DNA from: Sediminibacterium sp.
GTDB lineage: Bacteria > Bacteroidota > Bacteroidia > Chitinophagales > Chitinophagaceae
Reading direction: 5' to 3'
Assembly: GCF_019264485.1 (NCBI RefSeq)
Contig: NZ_JAHVAA010000007.1
Span: forward strand, 124,001-188,000
Length of the DNA: 64,000 nucleotides
Shown: positions 35,820 through 45,745 of the stretch, in pieces
How the letters are laid out: each line of letters begins with the position of its first letter
How positions within the stretch are numbered: position 1 is the first letter of the stretch
Translations under genes and position numbers: made by a program
The notes under the pieces: model-generated
The model's input: the letters and a program-made list of their open reading frames with translations, nothing else
Databases searched by the model: none
Told to the model about the DNA's origin: nothing

Positions 35820-35934
35820 GACAATTAAGTTATGATGGGGGGTTAACAAACTAAAATTGTACAAATAAAGGTATGTATATTTTTAGAGTTTTATAGCAAA
35901 ATTTTTATATACCAAAGGAAGAGGCAGCGAAAAC

Positions 35935-36609
35935 CTATTTTTTGGAGGTATCGAAGAATGCTTTCAGGTATAGTGGTTCGGTATAAGCCAGGTCTGCAAA
36001 ATGCCCATTTATAAAGGATTCGAAGGCAAGTTGGGCCAGATGTCCGGCATGATGTTGCACATCAACAAACCTTGCATTCGGGTGTCCTGATATTTCACTA
36101 AATTTTTTCATACCGCTTCCGGAAAACAGCATAATACCTGTTTCAAGGAAATTCGTAAAGGATTGTTTTTCAAGCAACATAGCCTGAGGCGCCAGCTTAT
36201 TTTGTAAGAAATGGTCATAAACAGCGGTAAAAACTTCCATTCTTCTGGCATCTATCAAAGGGCAGAACAGTTGTATTTCATCCCCCGCTTTTTCAATGGC
36301 CGCAGCAGTCATAACTTCCAGGGTATTAATAACAATCAAAGGCTTTTTAAGTGAATAACAGATACCTTTTGCCGTGGCCATACCTACCCTCAAACCGGTA
36401 TAACTACCCGGCCCACCCGTAACTGCAACGGCTGAAAGATCGGGTAAAGCAATACCTGTTTGCTTTATAACAGATGCAATGGCGGGCTGAATAAAAGAAG
36501 CATGGTTTTTTTGATCAGTACTCGTCAATATGGTCAACACTTCATTTCCCCTGCTCAGGCAAACGCCTGCGCTTTCTGTAGCTGTATCTATATTCAGGAT
36601 ATAACTCAT
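35935..36609 (-). CDS. tsaB: tRNA threonylcarbamoyladenosine biosynthesis protein TsaB
   Basis: The protein has 224 residues. The N-terminus SYILNIDTATESAGVCLS and the VTGGPGSYTGLRVGMATAKGICYSL motif are the ASKHA-type signature of TsaB, the non-catalytic partner that works with TsaD and TsaE to make t6A37 in tRNAs. Length matches the family. Its start overlaps the stop of the upstream gene by 4 bp (ATGA), so the two are translated together. No tsaD or tsaE is in the window. Confidence 0.93.
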   Translation of the reverse strand: MSYILNIDTATESAGVCLSRGNEVLTILTSTDQKNHASFIQPAIASVIKQTGIALPDLSAVAVTGGPGSYTGLRVGMATAKGICYSLKKPLIVINTLEVMTAAAIEKAGDEIQLFCPLIDARRMEVFTAVYDHFLQNKLAPQAMLLEKQSFTNFLETGIMLFSGSGMKKFSEISGHPNARFVDVQHHAGHLAQLAFESFINGHFADLAYTEPLYLKAFFDTSKK

Positions 36610-37229
36610 GCTTTTTTATTGAGTTGGGCATATTCATCAACCAATGCAGGTGCCGGTGTATATCGTTCATCTTCTTTTGAAAGTATGCTTAACAACTGAT
36701 GAATTTTATGGATGCCGATCTTTTCACACCACTCGAAGGGACCAAAAGGATAATTGGTACCGAGTTTCATGGCGGTATCTATATCAACTTTGCTGCTTAC
36801 CTCATCGCCCCAGGCAAAATAAGCTTCATTTATAATCATGCTAATGATTCTTGCCGATACCATTCCTGCAACATCCGGTACAAGGGTAAATGACCAGTCC
36901 AGCTTCTCCATTATTGTTTTAACGGCGGCATCATGTTCTCCATGTGCAATTTCTGTAACAGGTCTTTCGAGAAAACCATTCCATGCATTAATACGCACAT
37001 AATGCCCGGGCAGTGTTAGTGTTGGCGATAATACTGCATTGGCAAATACAATATTATCGGTCATTTCCAGAAAAACGGGACCCTCTTCTTCAAAACAAAG
37101 ATCGAACCAGACATCAGCCTCTTCAGGTAAAATATCTGTGCCATACCAGTAAATACGGCTGTTGGCTGGCAATGATTTCGATAAAAATGCTTTTTGTTGT
37201 TGCGCTGAGGCTTTAACCACTATCTGCAT
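36606..37229 (-). CDS. 3-hydroxyacyl-CoA dehydrogenase C-terminal-domain protein lacking the NAD-binding half
   Basis: The protein has 207 residues. The second half (VPDVAGMVSARIISMIINEAYFAWGD...DIDTAMKLGTNYPFGPFEWCEKIG) is the C-terminal domain of 3-hydroxyacyl-CoA dehydrogenases. The Rossmann NAD-binding motif GxGxxG is absent; the first ~90 residues are a shortened, diverged region. It therefore cannot be a normal dehydrogenase on its own. It overlaps tsaB by 4 bp in one operon. A -7 element (TAAATTTG on the minus strand, 37234-37241) ends 4 bases before the ATG, so the mRNA may be leaderless. The role is unknown. Confidence 0.8.
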   Translation of the reverse strand: MQIVVKASAQQQKAFLSKSLPANSRIYWYGTDILPEEADVWFDLCFEEEGPVFLEMTDNIVFANAVLSPTLTLPGHYVRINAWNGFLERPVTEIAHGEHDAAVKTIMEKLDWSFTLVPDVAGMVSARIISMIINEAYFAWGDEVSSKVDIDTAMKLGTNYPFGPFEWCEKIGIHKIHQLLSILSKEDERYTPAPALVDEYAQLNKKA

Positions 37230-37233
37230 GCTG

Positions 37234-37241
37234 CAAATTTA
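37234..37241 (-). promoter_or_regulatory. Predicted -7 element directly before the start codon of the HAD-like/tsaB operon
   Basis: On the minus strand TAAATTTG is followed by CAGC and then ATG. Since Bacteroidota transcription usually begins a few bases after this element, the transcript would begin at or beside the start codon. Confidence 0.5.
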
Positions 37242-37297
37242 GGTTGGTGGGTTGATAGAAAAACAGCAATTTGCCAGTCACAAAAGAAAAGAGAAAT

Positions 37298-37684
37298 ATG
37301 TCTAAGCAAATCATTAAAACCTCCAAAGCACCAGCACCCATCGGCCCCTACAATCAGGCTGTAAAAGCCAATGGTATGGTATACCTGAGCGGACAGGTTG
37401 CTTTTGATCCTGCTACAGGTGAGCTGTTAACCAGTGATCTGAAAACAGAAACCCATCGGGTGATGCAAAATCTTGCGGCGGTGCTGGAAGAGGTGCATAT
37501 TACTTTCGATCATGTGGTTAAAACCACCATTTTCCTGAGCGATATGGCCCATTTTGCTGAAGTGAATGAAGTATATGGTGCTTATTTCAAAGGCGATTAT
37601 CCAGCCCGTGAAACAGTAGCCGTAAAAACATTGCCAAGAAATGTAAATGTTGAGATCAGCATGATTGCGGTTGTAGATTTATAA
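37298..37684 (+). CDS. RidA-family reactive intermediate deaminase
   Basis: The protein has 128 residues from the ATG at 37298; a longer frame would need a TTG at 37271. It carries the RidA/YjgF blocks APAPIGPYNQAVKANGMVYLSGQ, the VVKTTIFLSDMAHFAEVNEVY segment and the closing PARETVAVKTLPRNVNVEISMIA, with the arginine in ARETV that anchors the substrate carboxylate. RidA proteins hydrolyse reactive enamines and imines from PLP enzymes. A divergent promoter region is shared with the HAD-like gene. It is followed by a nested terminator inside a long inverted repeat. Confidence 0.93.
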   Translation: MSKQIIKTSKAPAPIGPYNQAVKANGMVYLSGQVAFDPATGELLTSDLKTETHRVMQNLAAVLEEVHITFDHVVKTTIFLSDMAHFAEVNEVYGAYFKGDYPARETVAVKTLPRNVNVEISMIAVVDL

Positions 37685-37715
37685 TTCAACTCTCAAAATA
37701 GAATAAAAAACTTCA

Positions 37716-37813
37716 TCTCCCCTTCTCCCTTTCTCTTTGTTAATAACACTTAGCATTTTTGAGAGCCTGTTTATGCAGGGCTTTTTTAACAAAGAGAAAG
37801 GGAGAAGGGGAGA
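37716..37813. terminator. 27-bp perfect inverted repeat with a nested terminator hairpin
   Basis: Perfect 27-bp arms at 37716-37742 and 37787-37813 (polypurine on one side, starting TAACAAAGAGAAAGGGAG) enclose a second hairpin around 37763-37787 (AGCCTG...CAGGGCT followed by TTTTTT). The inner hairpin is a normal intrinsic terminator for ridA. The outer arms could end transcription of the convergent aldose epimerase gene. Confidence 0.75.
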
Positions 37814-37830
37814 TTTTATTTATAAAGAAG

Positions 37831-38772
37831 TTATAGTAATACAATACGATAACCGGTACTACACGCAATTGTTTCACCCGCTTGAAGATACCGAAGCCCT
37901 ATTTTATTATTAAATGCATCAGGAGCGGCAGTAAGATTTTCAATGGCAATGCTCTTGCGATGTGGTGGAGTATAGATTTGCAGGTAAGGATAACTGGCAT
38001 CTGGTTCAATCCTGATACTTATCTTTTTTCCTTTTAGCAAGCAATATCCTTGCTCATCCGAGGGTAATACAAAACAATTATCGAGTTGAATACCGTCAAG
38101 TAAAGCTCCTGCTAAAAAACGATCATCTTTTTCTTCTGCGCCTGTTGGAACCAGCTCATCATCAAATACCAGTTTTCTATTGGTATTAAATGACAGCATA
38201 GAACTGTCGATGCCTGTATCTGTTGCAAAATAAGGATGCCAGCCATCTGAAAAAGGAATAGTACCATCGTGCAGGTTGGTAACAGTTGTGGTAACAGTCA
38301 GGTAATGATTCTTATGCAAGGTCCAGGTAATTGCAATGGTATAGGGGAAAGGATAACCTTTATCTGTTGCTTTATATTCATGTGTTAATGTTACCCACGC
38401 TTTATCTGTATCGGCACCTTGAGCGGTAAGTTCAAAAATGGCATGACACAACAAACCATGAATGGCGTGTCCGCTCAGGTGAAATCCTTCTATTGTGAAA
38501 TCTCTGTCTTCAAACCGGTATTTACCTGCACGCAGTCTGCATACAAATGGACTTAATTTCGCACTTTTAAAGCCATTGTTCATTTCTGTTTTTGCATCAG
38601 CTACATCTTTAAAACCATCAACAATATTAATAGGATCGCCTTCAGTTTGTATGGTGAATGCATTTAATAAGCCACCAAAACAGAATATTTCTGCACTTGT
38701 TCCTGTTTGTTCATCACAGAGCGTAATTGTTTTCTGGCTATTGGTTCCTTCTTCCCGTATACTAAATGACAT
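37831..38772 (-). CDS. Aldose 1-epimerase (galactose mutarotase) family protein
   Basis: The protein has 313 residues of the galactose mutarotase-like beta-sandwich fold. The likely catalytic residues are visible: a His in GHAIHGLL, a His in SDGWHPYF, and a Glu in SIAIENLTAAPDAFNN. The family interconverts anomers of hexoses or acts on sugar phosphates (YeaD type). No sugar operon surrounds it, so the substrate is unknown. It is convergent with ridA and divergent from icmF, whose promoter lies in the gap. Confidence 0.88.
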   Translation of the reverse strand: MSFSIREEGTNSQKTITLCDEQTGTSAEIFCFGGLLNAFTIQTEGDPINIVDGFKDVADAKTEMNNGFKSAKLSPFVCRLRAGKYRFEDRDFTIEGFHLSGHAIHGLLCHAIFELTAQGADTDKAWVTLTHEYKATDKGYPFPYTIAITWTLHKNHYLTVTTTVTNLHDGTIPFSDGWHPYFATDTGIDSSMLSFNTNRKLVFDDELVPTGAEEKDDRFLAGALLDGIQLDNCFVLPSDEQGYCLLKGKKISIRIEPDASYPYLQIYTPPHRKSIAIENLTAAPDAFNNKIGLRYLQAGETIACSTGYRIVLL

Positions 38773-38837
38773 CTAATTGTTTTTGTAAACTTAGGCATCA
38801 AAAAACTAACGATTGTTAACCATTCGACCGAAAGCCG

Positions 38838-38845
38838 TAAATTTG
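38838..38845 (+). promoter_or_regulatory. Predicted -7 promoter element of icmF
   Basis: TAAATTTG matches TAnnTTTG, and a TTG-containing -33-like site lies about 22 bases upstream (38812-38815). The predicted start is near 38852, which supports the ATG at 38868 rather than the GTG at 38853. Confidence 0.6.
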
Positions 38846-38867
38846 CCATTCAGTGAAAAGAAAGGAT

Positions 38868-41800
38868 ATGTCGTACCAACCCCAGCATAAAATACGCATA
38901 GTAACAGCTGCCAGTTTATTTGACGGGCATGATGCCGCCATAAATATTATGCGGCGTATTCTGCAGTCGAAAGGAGCCGAAATTATTCACCTGGGTCATA
39001 ACAGAAGTGTGGCCGAAATAGTAGAGTGTGCCATTGAAGAAGATGCACAGGGTATTGCCATAACCAGTTACCAGGGAGGGCATGTAGAGTTTTTTAAATA
39101 TATGCGCGACCTGTTGGATCAGAATGGTTGCGGACATATCAAAATCTTTGGCGGTGGTGGTGGAACCATATTACCTGAAGAGATCAGGGAATTACATCAC
39201 TATGGTATCACCAGAATATACAGTCCGGATGACGGAAGAAAAATGGGACTGGAAGGCATGATTGAAGACGTGATACAACAATGCGATTTTAGCTTGAATG
39301 GAAATGGTGTCTATAATCAACCCATGACACTGGGAGAAGTAAAAGACATACGCACCATTGCAAGGCATATTACTAATGCAGAGAATGGACTCGCCGGCAA
39401 GGAACAGGGAAACAAGAAACAAGAAAACAAGGAACAAGGGGACAAGAAGCAAGGTTTGGGAGGGATTCCGGTATTGGGTATTACGGGTACGGGTGGAGCG
39501 GGAAAAAGTTCGGTTACAGATGAGATTGTAAGAAGGTACCTACAGTTACTGGAAGACAAAACCATTGCTGTTATTTCGGTTGACCCATCTAAAAAGAAAA
39601 CAGGTGGTGCTTTGTTGGGCGACAGGATACGGATGAACGCTATTTCACATCCGCGTGCTTATATGCGCAGTCTTGCAACCCGTGATGACAACACCGCACT
39701 CAGTGCCCATGTACAGGACGCTATTGATATTTGTAAAGAGGCAGGGTTTGATTTTATTATCCTGGAATCGGCAGGTGTAGGACAAAGTGATGCATCGATA
39801 CTTGATTTTTGTGATGTGAGTTTGTATGTGATGACACCCGAATATGGTGCCGCCTCACAACTCGAAAAAATCAATATGCTCGATTATGCAGATGTAGTAT
39901 GTATCAATAAATTTGATAAAGCCGGCGCATTGGATGCCCTGCATGATGTTCGGAAACAATACAAAAGAAACCATAATTTATGGACAGCAAAAGATGAAGA
40001 ATTACCCATTGTAGGTACCATCGCTGCCCAGTTCAATGACGCAGGTGTAAATGCTTTATTTGAAAAAATAATGCATACGGTTGAACAGAAAACAAAAATA
40101 TCACTCGGTCATTTTGCAGAAGAAACGAATCAGCAGGAAACTACTACCAAATCGCAGATTATTCCTCCCAAACGGGTACGCTACCTGGCTGAAATTGCCG
40201 ATAATAACCGCTCTTACGATACCTGGGTGAATGAACAAACAACCATTGCCAGTAAATTATACCAGATAAATGGTACTTTATCATCAGTACAGGGAGAGCT
40301 GGCAAAAGGGCTGGAAGAAGTGAAACAATCTTTTGAAAAACAGTTTCATCCCGATTGCAAACAACTGATTGAACAATGGCCTGCACTGGTAAAACAATAC
40401 GAAGCAGATTTCTTTGAATACAAAGTGCGCGATAAAGTTATCAGGCAGCCTCTCACTACAGTATCGCTCAGTAAAACACGTATTCCCAAAGTAGTATTAC
40501 CCAAATACAAAGACTGGGGCGATATTCTTCGCTGGCAGTTGCAGGAGAATGTACCGGGTTCATTTCCTTATACTGCAGGTGTGTTTGAATTGAAAAGACA
40601 GGGCGAAGATCCAACACGAATGTTTGCAGGGGAAGGTGGTCCGGAGCGTACCAATAAGCGTTTTCACTATGTTTCTTTGGGTCAGCCCGCCATCAGGTTA
40701 TCTACTGCTTTTGATAGCGTAACACTGTATGGGGAAGACCCTGCGGTACGTCCTGATATTTATGGGAAAATCGGAAACAGCGGTGTCAGCATTGCTACTG
40801 TTGACGATGCCAAGAAATTATACAGTGGTTTCGATCTCTGCGATCCGAAAACATCGGTAAGTATGACGATCAATGGTCCGGCACCCATCGTACTGGCCTT
40901 TTTTATGAATGCAGCCATTGATCAGCTCTGTGAAAAATACATTGATGCAAATGGTTTATGGGGTAAAGTAGAAGAAGTGCTTGCACAGAAATACAAACAT
41001 GCACCTAAACCGGTTTATTATAATCCGTCTTCTCCCGAAAGATTACCAGAAGGAAATAATGGACTGGGTCTTCGATTACTCGGGTTAACGGGCGATGAAG
41101 TATTACCGGCAGATGTATATGCCAATATTAAAACCGAAGCCTTATCGCAGGTGAGAGGAACCGTGCAGGCCGATATTCTGAAAGAAGACCAGGCACAAAA
41201 CACATGTATCTTCTCTACAGAATTTGCATTGAAACTGATGGGCGATGTGCAGTCTTATTTTATTGATCATAAAGTGCGAAATTTTTACAGTGTAAGCATC
41301 AGTGGTTATCATATTGCAGAAGCAGGGGCCAATCCTATTACCCAATTGGCATTTACACTGGCCAATGGATTTACCTATGTGGAGTATTACCTGAGTCGTG
41401 GAATGCATATTGACGATTTTGCACCCAATCTCTCTTTCTTTTTTAGTAATGGAATGGATCCGGAATACAGTGTAATAGGTCGTGTAGCAAGACGTATCTG
41501 GGCTAAATCGATGAAGCATAAATACAAGGGCAACGATCGTTCACAGAAACTGAAATACCATATTCAGACAAGCGGAAGAAGTTTGCATGCGCAGGAAATT
41601 GATTTTAACGATATCAGAACCACATTGCAGGCGCTGTATGCTATTTACGATAACTGTAACAGTCTTCATACCAACGCATACGATGAAGCAATTACCACAC
41701 CTACCGAGGAGAGTGTGAGAAGGGCCATGGCCATACAACTGATTATTAACCGTGAACTGGGTTCTGCTAATACAGAAAACTTTATCCAGGGAAGTTTTGC

Positions 41801-42254
41801 TGTTGAAGAACTCACCGATCTGGTAGAAGAGGCCGTTTTGCTTGAATTTGAAAGAATCAGTGAAAGAGGTGGTGTACTGGGTGCCATGGAAAGAATGTAC
41901 CAGCGTAATAAAATACAGGAAGAAAGCCTGTATTATGAAACCTTAAAACATACCGGCGAACTTCCATTGATCGGGGTAAATACATTCCTCAATAAAAAAG
42001 GAAGTCCCACCATATTACCGGGAGAAGTGATCAGGTCTACGACTGAAGAAAAAGAACAGCAGATACAAAACCTGCAGGCATTCTGGAAAAGAAATCAAAC
42101 AAAATCTGCCGATACACTTGCTGCTTTAAAACAAACGGCCAGACAAAATGGTAACCTGTTTGAAGCTTTGATGGAGGCCGTAAAATACTGTTCACTGGGC
42201 CAGATTACGCATGCTTTGTATGAAGTAGGTGGACAATACAGGCGTAATATGTAA
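38868..42254 (+). CDS. icmF: Fused acyl-CoA mutase with built-in G-protein chaperone (IcmF-like)
   Basis: The protein has 1128 residues from the ATG at 38868, which has AAAGGA just before it. The B12-binding domain comes first ([16 protein letters not shown], DxHxx type, then [11 protein letters not shown]), then a MeaB-like GTPase with P-loop Lys213 in GTGGAGKSS and the NKFD base motif, and last the mutase large chain. This domain order defines IcmF, which isomerises isobutyryl-CoA and n-butyryl-CoA (or pivalyl-CoA) with adenosylcobalamin. Between the first two domains (about residues 178-195) lies a low-complexity run of [16 protein letters not shown] encoded by repeated AACAAG words, not needed for the fold. 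It may be a replication-slippage insertion. Confidence 0.93.
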   Translation: MSYQPQHKIRIVTAASLFDGHDAAINIMRRILQSKGAEIIHLGHNRSVAEIVECAIEEDAQGIAITSYQGGHVEFFKYMRDLLDQNGCGHIKIFGGGGGTILPEEIRELHHYGITRIYSPDDGRKMGLEGMIEDVIQQCDFSLNGNGVYNQPMTLGEVKDIRTIARHITNAENGLAGKEQGNKKQENKEQGDKKQGLGGIPVLGITGTGGAGKSSVTDEIVRRYLQLLEDKTIAVISVDPSKKKTGGALLGDRIRMNAISHPRAYMRSLATRDDNTALSAHVQDAIDICKEAGFDFIILESAGVGQSDASILDFCDVSLYVMTPEYGAASQLEKINMLDYADVVCINKFDKAGALDALHDVRKQYKRNHNLWTAKDEELPIVGTIAAQFNDAGVNALFEKIMHTVEQKTKISLGHFAEETNQQETTTKSQIIPPKRVRYLAEIADNNRSYDTWVNEQTTIASKLYQINGTLSSVQGELAKGLEEVKQSFEKQFHPDCKQLIEQWPALVKQYEADFFEYKVRDKVIRQPLTTVSLSKTRIPKVVLPKYKDWGDILRWQLQENVPGSFPYTAGVFELKRQGEDPTRMFAGEGGPERTNKRFHYVSLGQPAIRLSTAFDSVTLYGEDPAVRPDIYGKIGNSGVSIATVDDAKKLYSGFDLCDPKTSVSMTINGPAPIVLAFFMNAAIDQLCEKYIDANGLWGKVEEVLAQKYKHAPKPVYYNPSSPERLPEGNNGLGLRLLGLTGDEVLPADVYANIKTEALSQVRGTVQADILKEDQAQNTCIFSTEFALKLMGDVQSYFIDHKVRNFYSVSISGYHIAEAGANPITQLAFTLANGFTYVEYYLSRGMHIDDFAPNLSFFFSNGMDPEYSVIGRVARRIWAKSMKHKYKGNDRSQKLKYHIQTSGRSLHAQEIDFNDIRTTLQALYAIYDNCNSLHTNAYDEAITTPTEESVRRAMAIQLIINRELGSANTENFIQGSFAVEELTDLVEEAVLLEFERISERGGVLGAMERMYQRNKIQEESLYYETLKHTGELPLIGVNTFLNKKGSPTILPGEVIRSTTEEKEQQIQNLQAFWKRNQTKSADTLAALKQTARQNGNLFEALMEAVKYCSLGQITHALYEVGGQYRRNM
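39399..39454 (+). repeat. Low-complexity AACAAG-type repeat in the icmF interdomain linker
   Basis: Variants of GGAACA/AACAAG follow one another for about 55 bases in frame, coding Lys, Gln, Glu, Asn and Gly only. It separates the B12 domain from the GTPase domain. Confidence 0.75.
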
Positions 42255-42302
42255 GGCTTCAGAAAAGATTTACTAAATTGTATGTTTAATAATGTTGATC
42301 AG

Positions 42303-42896
42303 ATGCGTTTTCAATTACAGCTTATTACACTTTCGGTTTTTTTCTGTTTGCCTGCACTGGTAAATGCCCAGCAACCTGCACGAAAATTTGATTCTACCAT
42401 GAAAATTGGTAAAGCTGGTTACAAAGTGGTTTGTAATAACCGTAATGCAGAAAAAAACACGATTAATATATCGCCAATTGGGTTTGATAACAGTATGCGT
42501 GATTTTAGTTTTGAAATCAACGGTCGTGTTCGCCGTGCAGAAGTAGATGATGTTAACCGCGATAATTTCCCTGATCTTGTTTTGTATATTTATAATGGTG
42601 ATACCCTCAATAAAGGAACGGTTGTGTGTGTGAGCTCTGAAGCTAATACCACAGTATTGCCGATTGTATTTCCTGATATTGTAGATGATCCGAAACTGCG
42701 TGAAGGGTATAAAGGGTATGATGAATTTATGTTGATGGAAGGAGTGCTGACCCGCAGGTTTCCATTATTTACTACAGACAGTACAGGATCGAAACCTACT
42801 GGGAAAATGCGTCAGGTAATGTACCGTGTAGGCCCGGGTGAGAAGAGTGGGCAAAAATTTATTGTAATGCGCACCTATGATTATGTAAAACAATAA
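42303..42896 (+). CDS. Secreted protein of unknown function
   Basis: The protein has 197 residues from the ATG at 42303 (an in-frame ATG lies at 42282). The signal peptide FQLQLITLSVFFCLPALVNAQQ is plain. The mature part includes RRAEVDDVNRDNFPDLVLYIYNGD, which looks like the FG-GAP/VCBS calcium-binding loops (DxNxDxxxD), but only one such unit is seen. No family is recognised. It is 48 bp after icmF on the same strand and convergent with porZ, with only 5 bp between the two stop codons and no terminator visible. Confidence 0.75.
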   Translation: MRFQLQLITLSVFFCLPALVNAQQPARKFDSTMKIGKAGYKVVCNNRNAEKNTINISPIGFDNSMRDFSFEINGRVRRAEVDDVNRDNFPDLVLYIYNGDTLNKGTVVCVSSEANTTVLPIVFPDIVDDPKLREGYKGYDEFMLMEGVLTRRFPLFTTDSTGSKPTGKMRQVMYRVGPGEKSGQKFIVMRTYDYVKQ

Positions 42897-42901
42897 GTGA
42901 A

Positions 42902-45211
42902 TCAACGCCCTCCGGCCAGTACAATTTTGGTGGCAATTCTTTCCAATCCCTGGTCATCGCGAACCAGCACGAGGTATACACCGCTGGCTACTTTAGTTCC
43001 AAGATAATTTTTCCCGTTCCAGATGGCTTGTCCACCCAAAGCCCTTGTCTGGTAAACAAGTCTTCCATTTAACTCGGTGATTTTTACCAGTGCATTATTT
43101 ACCAGTCCGCGTATGGCAATGGTTCCGTTATAACCCGGAGGTACGGGGTTGGGAAACACCCGTATATTTTGATTGTCAACACCACCTTCTGTGGCTGTAC
43201 TTCTGAAACTGCAGATGCCATTAAATGTTGCGATAAACAGTTCTCCGGTAACCGGATCAACACTCATTTTACGAACATCATTACTTAGCAGCGGACTGTT
43301 TTCTGCAGTAAAGCGATAAATAATTTTATCGCCACTGGAACTAATAAGCCATAAGCCATTTCGTGTACCTACCCATTTACGGTTGACACCATCAACTGCC
43401 ATACATTGCACTACTTCATCCCTGAATAAAAGACCTGCCAGCTGATCCTGTTGAATGATGGGTTGAATGGCTTCACATCCACCTGTTCCAAAAACAGTTT
43501 CCGGACAACGGATAATACCAATACCTCTGTCTGTTCCTACCCATATAAATCCATTTTTATCTTTCAGCAGTGAATACACATTATTTGAAGGGAGATTACC
43601 ATTACCCGAACCTTGTCTGTAATATTTCCACCTGTCATCGTTCGTATTGTCAATATTTGACCCCGGGTTATAACAAAATACGCCATTGCCTTTTGGACTC
43701 ATAATCCATAACTGGTCAAGATCATCAACCACTATCTGGGCTACTGCATTTTCATTGTGTATGAAAGGGATGTTGAATGAGGTCCAGGTACTATCCTGTT
43801 TACGCACCTGTAAATTCTGAGGAGCGCCATAGTTACTTATCCATAAACGCTGGCGGCTGTCGAAAGCAAGACCACTCACACGAACGCTACCAGGGTCACC
43901 CACAGCGGCACGTAGGCTACTGTTCTGTTGTTTGAACAGTTGTATCGATGATTCCCTGAATCGAACCAGGCCACCCCCATAACTACCTGCCCATAAGCTT
44001 TTATCACGGGGGTCTTCAGTGAGTGTGATAAAATCAAAAACAGAATCAAGAACAGGGCTGTTAAAGTAACCCCTGAACGACCACCGATCGTCTTTCAACT
44101 GAAACACTCCGTCGCGGTTGTACAGATAATTCCATGCATCATTAACACTTCCGGCAGCCGCATACATGGTTGCTCCGGTGGCCAGAAGTTCGCCGGTGGC
44201 TATTCCCGGCGGGCCGTTTGGTATAAAGCGATCAACGCTCGTCCCAAAACGCGATAACCCACCAAACCGGTCTGCTATCCAAATATTGGTATTGTCGATG
44301 ATGGCCGAACGGGGGAAAGAAATAACACCACTTTGCATGATGGTTCTTTCAACCTGACCGTTGGTATTGAGTATGATAACACGGGATGCTCCTGAATTGG
44401 TTCGCTGACAAATAAGTAAACGATTGCCACTTGCCGTTACATTCACAATGGGCCAGGCAGCATCGTGATAAAGCAGTTGCCAGTTGGCACCATTCAGTAG
44501 AAGCAATGAATCGTTTTTTTGAACAACAAGGTTATTGTTTACAGACAGGATATGCTGATAAGCACCGTCAGGTAAATTTCCTGAACCACTTGCCGATAAC
44601 CAGTTCCTGTAATCGGCAAGATTGCCGGCAGAGGCGGGTGCATATTTTAAACCCTGTTCCGTAGCGGCATACCAGCGGTTATTGAAAAAACCGGTTGCAT
44701 ATGTTTTTACCTGCGATCCATTATTACCTATGATCCAGGTATCTTTTATTTCAAGACGGGTAAGATCAACAAGTACTATACCCAATCCGGTTGAGAGGTA
44801 GGCTACACCATTCGTACAATAAATATGCAGTATGGATTTGTCTCCGCTGATGGTACTTCTTTTGATATCGCTGATATTCTTAACGATACTGCCTTTCAGC
44901 AGATCAAGATTACTATTGTTATAAGCCAGCACTAACTGTCCGTTAACATCATCCCATCCAATGGCGCTGATGCCAATATCATTGAGTCCTGTTACTTTGG
45001 AAAAACGCTCCACTTCATCTTTTTCATTGACGGAGAAAAGAGCCTGAGTGGTGGCGCAGTATAAACGATCGCCTTTTGTTACCTGAATGGTTTGCTGATA
45101 ATTAAGGTGTTCTCTCCATTGTCCGATTGGAGGGGTCTGGGCTTCGATGGTATTGAATACAATCATACAAAGCAGCCATTGAAATACAAGAGAAAGAAAG
45201 GAAGACTTCAT
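42902..45211 (-). CDS. porZ: PorZ-like type IX secretion system protein with beta-propellers and C-terminal sorting domain
   Basis: The protein has 769 residues, using the start at 45211 that gives a clean signal peptide (MKSSFLSLVFQWLLCMIVFNTIEAQ). IGQWREHLNYQQTIQVTKGDRLYCAT is the PorZ start. Repeated propeller blades follow (LWAGSYGGGLVRF, IWVGTDRGIGIIR, KWVGTRNGLWLIS). The end (VFPNPVPPGYNGTIAIRG... GVYLVLVRDDQG) is a type IX C-terminal sorting domain. PorZ is part of the surface attachment complex that links type IX cargo to anionic LPS. Its presence implies that this cell secretes proteins with such tags. No other secretion gene lies nearby. Confidence 0.85.
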   Translation of the reverse strand: MKSSFLSLVFQWLLCMIVFNTIEAQTPPIGQWREHLNYQQTIQVTKGDRLYCATTQALFSVNEKDEVERFSKVTGLNDIGISAIGWDDVNGQLVLAYNNSNLDLLKGSIVKNISDIKRSTISGDKSILHIYCTNGVAYLSTGLGIVLVDLTRLEIKDTWIIGNNGSQVKTYATGFFNNRWYAATEQGLKYAPASAGNLADYRNWLSASGSGNLPDGAYQHILSVNNNLVVQKNDSLLLLNGANWQLLYHDAAWPIVNVTASGNRLLICQRTNSGASRVIILNTNGQVERTIMQSGVISFPRSAIIDNTNIWIADRFGGLSRFGTSVDRFIPNGPPGIATGELLATGATMYAAAGSVNDAWNYLYNRDGVFQLKDDRWSFRGYFNSPVLDSVFDFITLTEDPRDKSLWAGSYGGGLVRFRESSIQLFKQQNSSLRAAVGDPGSVRVSGLAFDSRQRLWISNYGAPQNLQVRKQDSTWTSFNIPFIHNENAVAQIVVDDLDQLWIMSPKGNGVFCYNPGSNIDNTNDDRWKYYRQGSGNGNLPSNNVYSLLKDKNGFIWVGTDRGIGIIRCPETVFGTGGCEAIQPIIQQDQLAGLLFRDEVVQCMAVDGVNRKWVGTRNGLWLISSSGDKIIYRFTAENSPLLSNDVRKMSVDPVTGELFIATFNGICSFRSTATEGGVDNQNIRVFPNPVPPGYNGTIAIRGLVNNALVKITELNGRLVYQTRALGGQAIWNGKNYLGTKVASGVYLVLVRDDQGLERIATKIVLAGGR

Positions 45212-45415
45212 TTTGCGGCTAACCATTATTAAAGTTAGCAAATCTGGTATGAATGTATGACATGGTTAAACGGGGAGACTAAAAACTATTCTGTCAGGAG
45301 AGTCAAGCGAAGGTATCAGGTATTTCTATCACGAACTTCTCACAGAAAAATCAGGTATTTCTACGGGTTTTTTCGATCATAAAGCTTTCTATTTTGGGTG
45401 TTAAAATTATCGGCT

Positions 45416-45655
45416 ATGAAAAGCAAAAGCAGAATTGCAATTGACACTTTTAAGAAAATAGACGAACTCATTGCGAGAAAGTGTACAGGAAAACCAACTG
45501 AAATGGCTGTTAAGGTTGATTGTTCTACTACCACCCTCTTTACTTATTTAGCGATGATGCGTAAACTGGGAGCACCGATCAGTTATAATAAATACAAGCA
45601 CACTTATTATTATGAGGAGGAAGGTCGTTTTGTAATAGGCTTTATAGAAAAATAA
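45416..45655 (+). CDS. Small winged-helix-like DNA-binding protein
   Basis: The protein has 79 residues from the ATG at 45416 (a GTG at 45398 is possible). The pattern RIAIDTFKKIDELIARKCTGKPTEMAVKVDCSTTTLFTYLAMMRKLGAPISYNKYKHTYYYEEEGRFVIGF resembles a small winged helix: recognition helix near CSTTTLFTYLAMM and a wing ending in the YYYEEEGRF strand. Similar small proteins occur in Bacteroidota; none has a firm role known to me. It is alone, between porZ (divergent) and the response regulator (convergent). Confidence 0.65.
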   Translation: MKSKSRIAIDTFKKIDELIARKCTGKPTEMAVKVDCSTTTLFTYLAMMRKLGAPISYNKYKHTYYYEEEGRFVIGFIEK

Positions 45656-45660
45656 ATCAG

Positions 45661-45686
45661 TTCAATACAACCATTGGTTGATTGAA
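45661..45686. terminator. Hairpin between convergent genes
   Basis: TTCAAT...ATTGAA with inner CAACCA/TGGTTG pairing (one bulge), followed by TATTT. It may terminate the small winged-helix gene. Confidence 0.5.
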
Positions 45687-45745
45687 TATTTCATCTGCAG
45701 ACAAGATTCCTGAACTGGATTAAAAAATAAGGGGTAGCGATTTTA

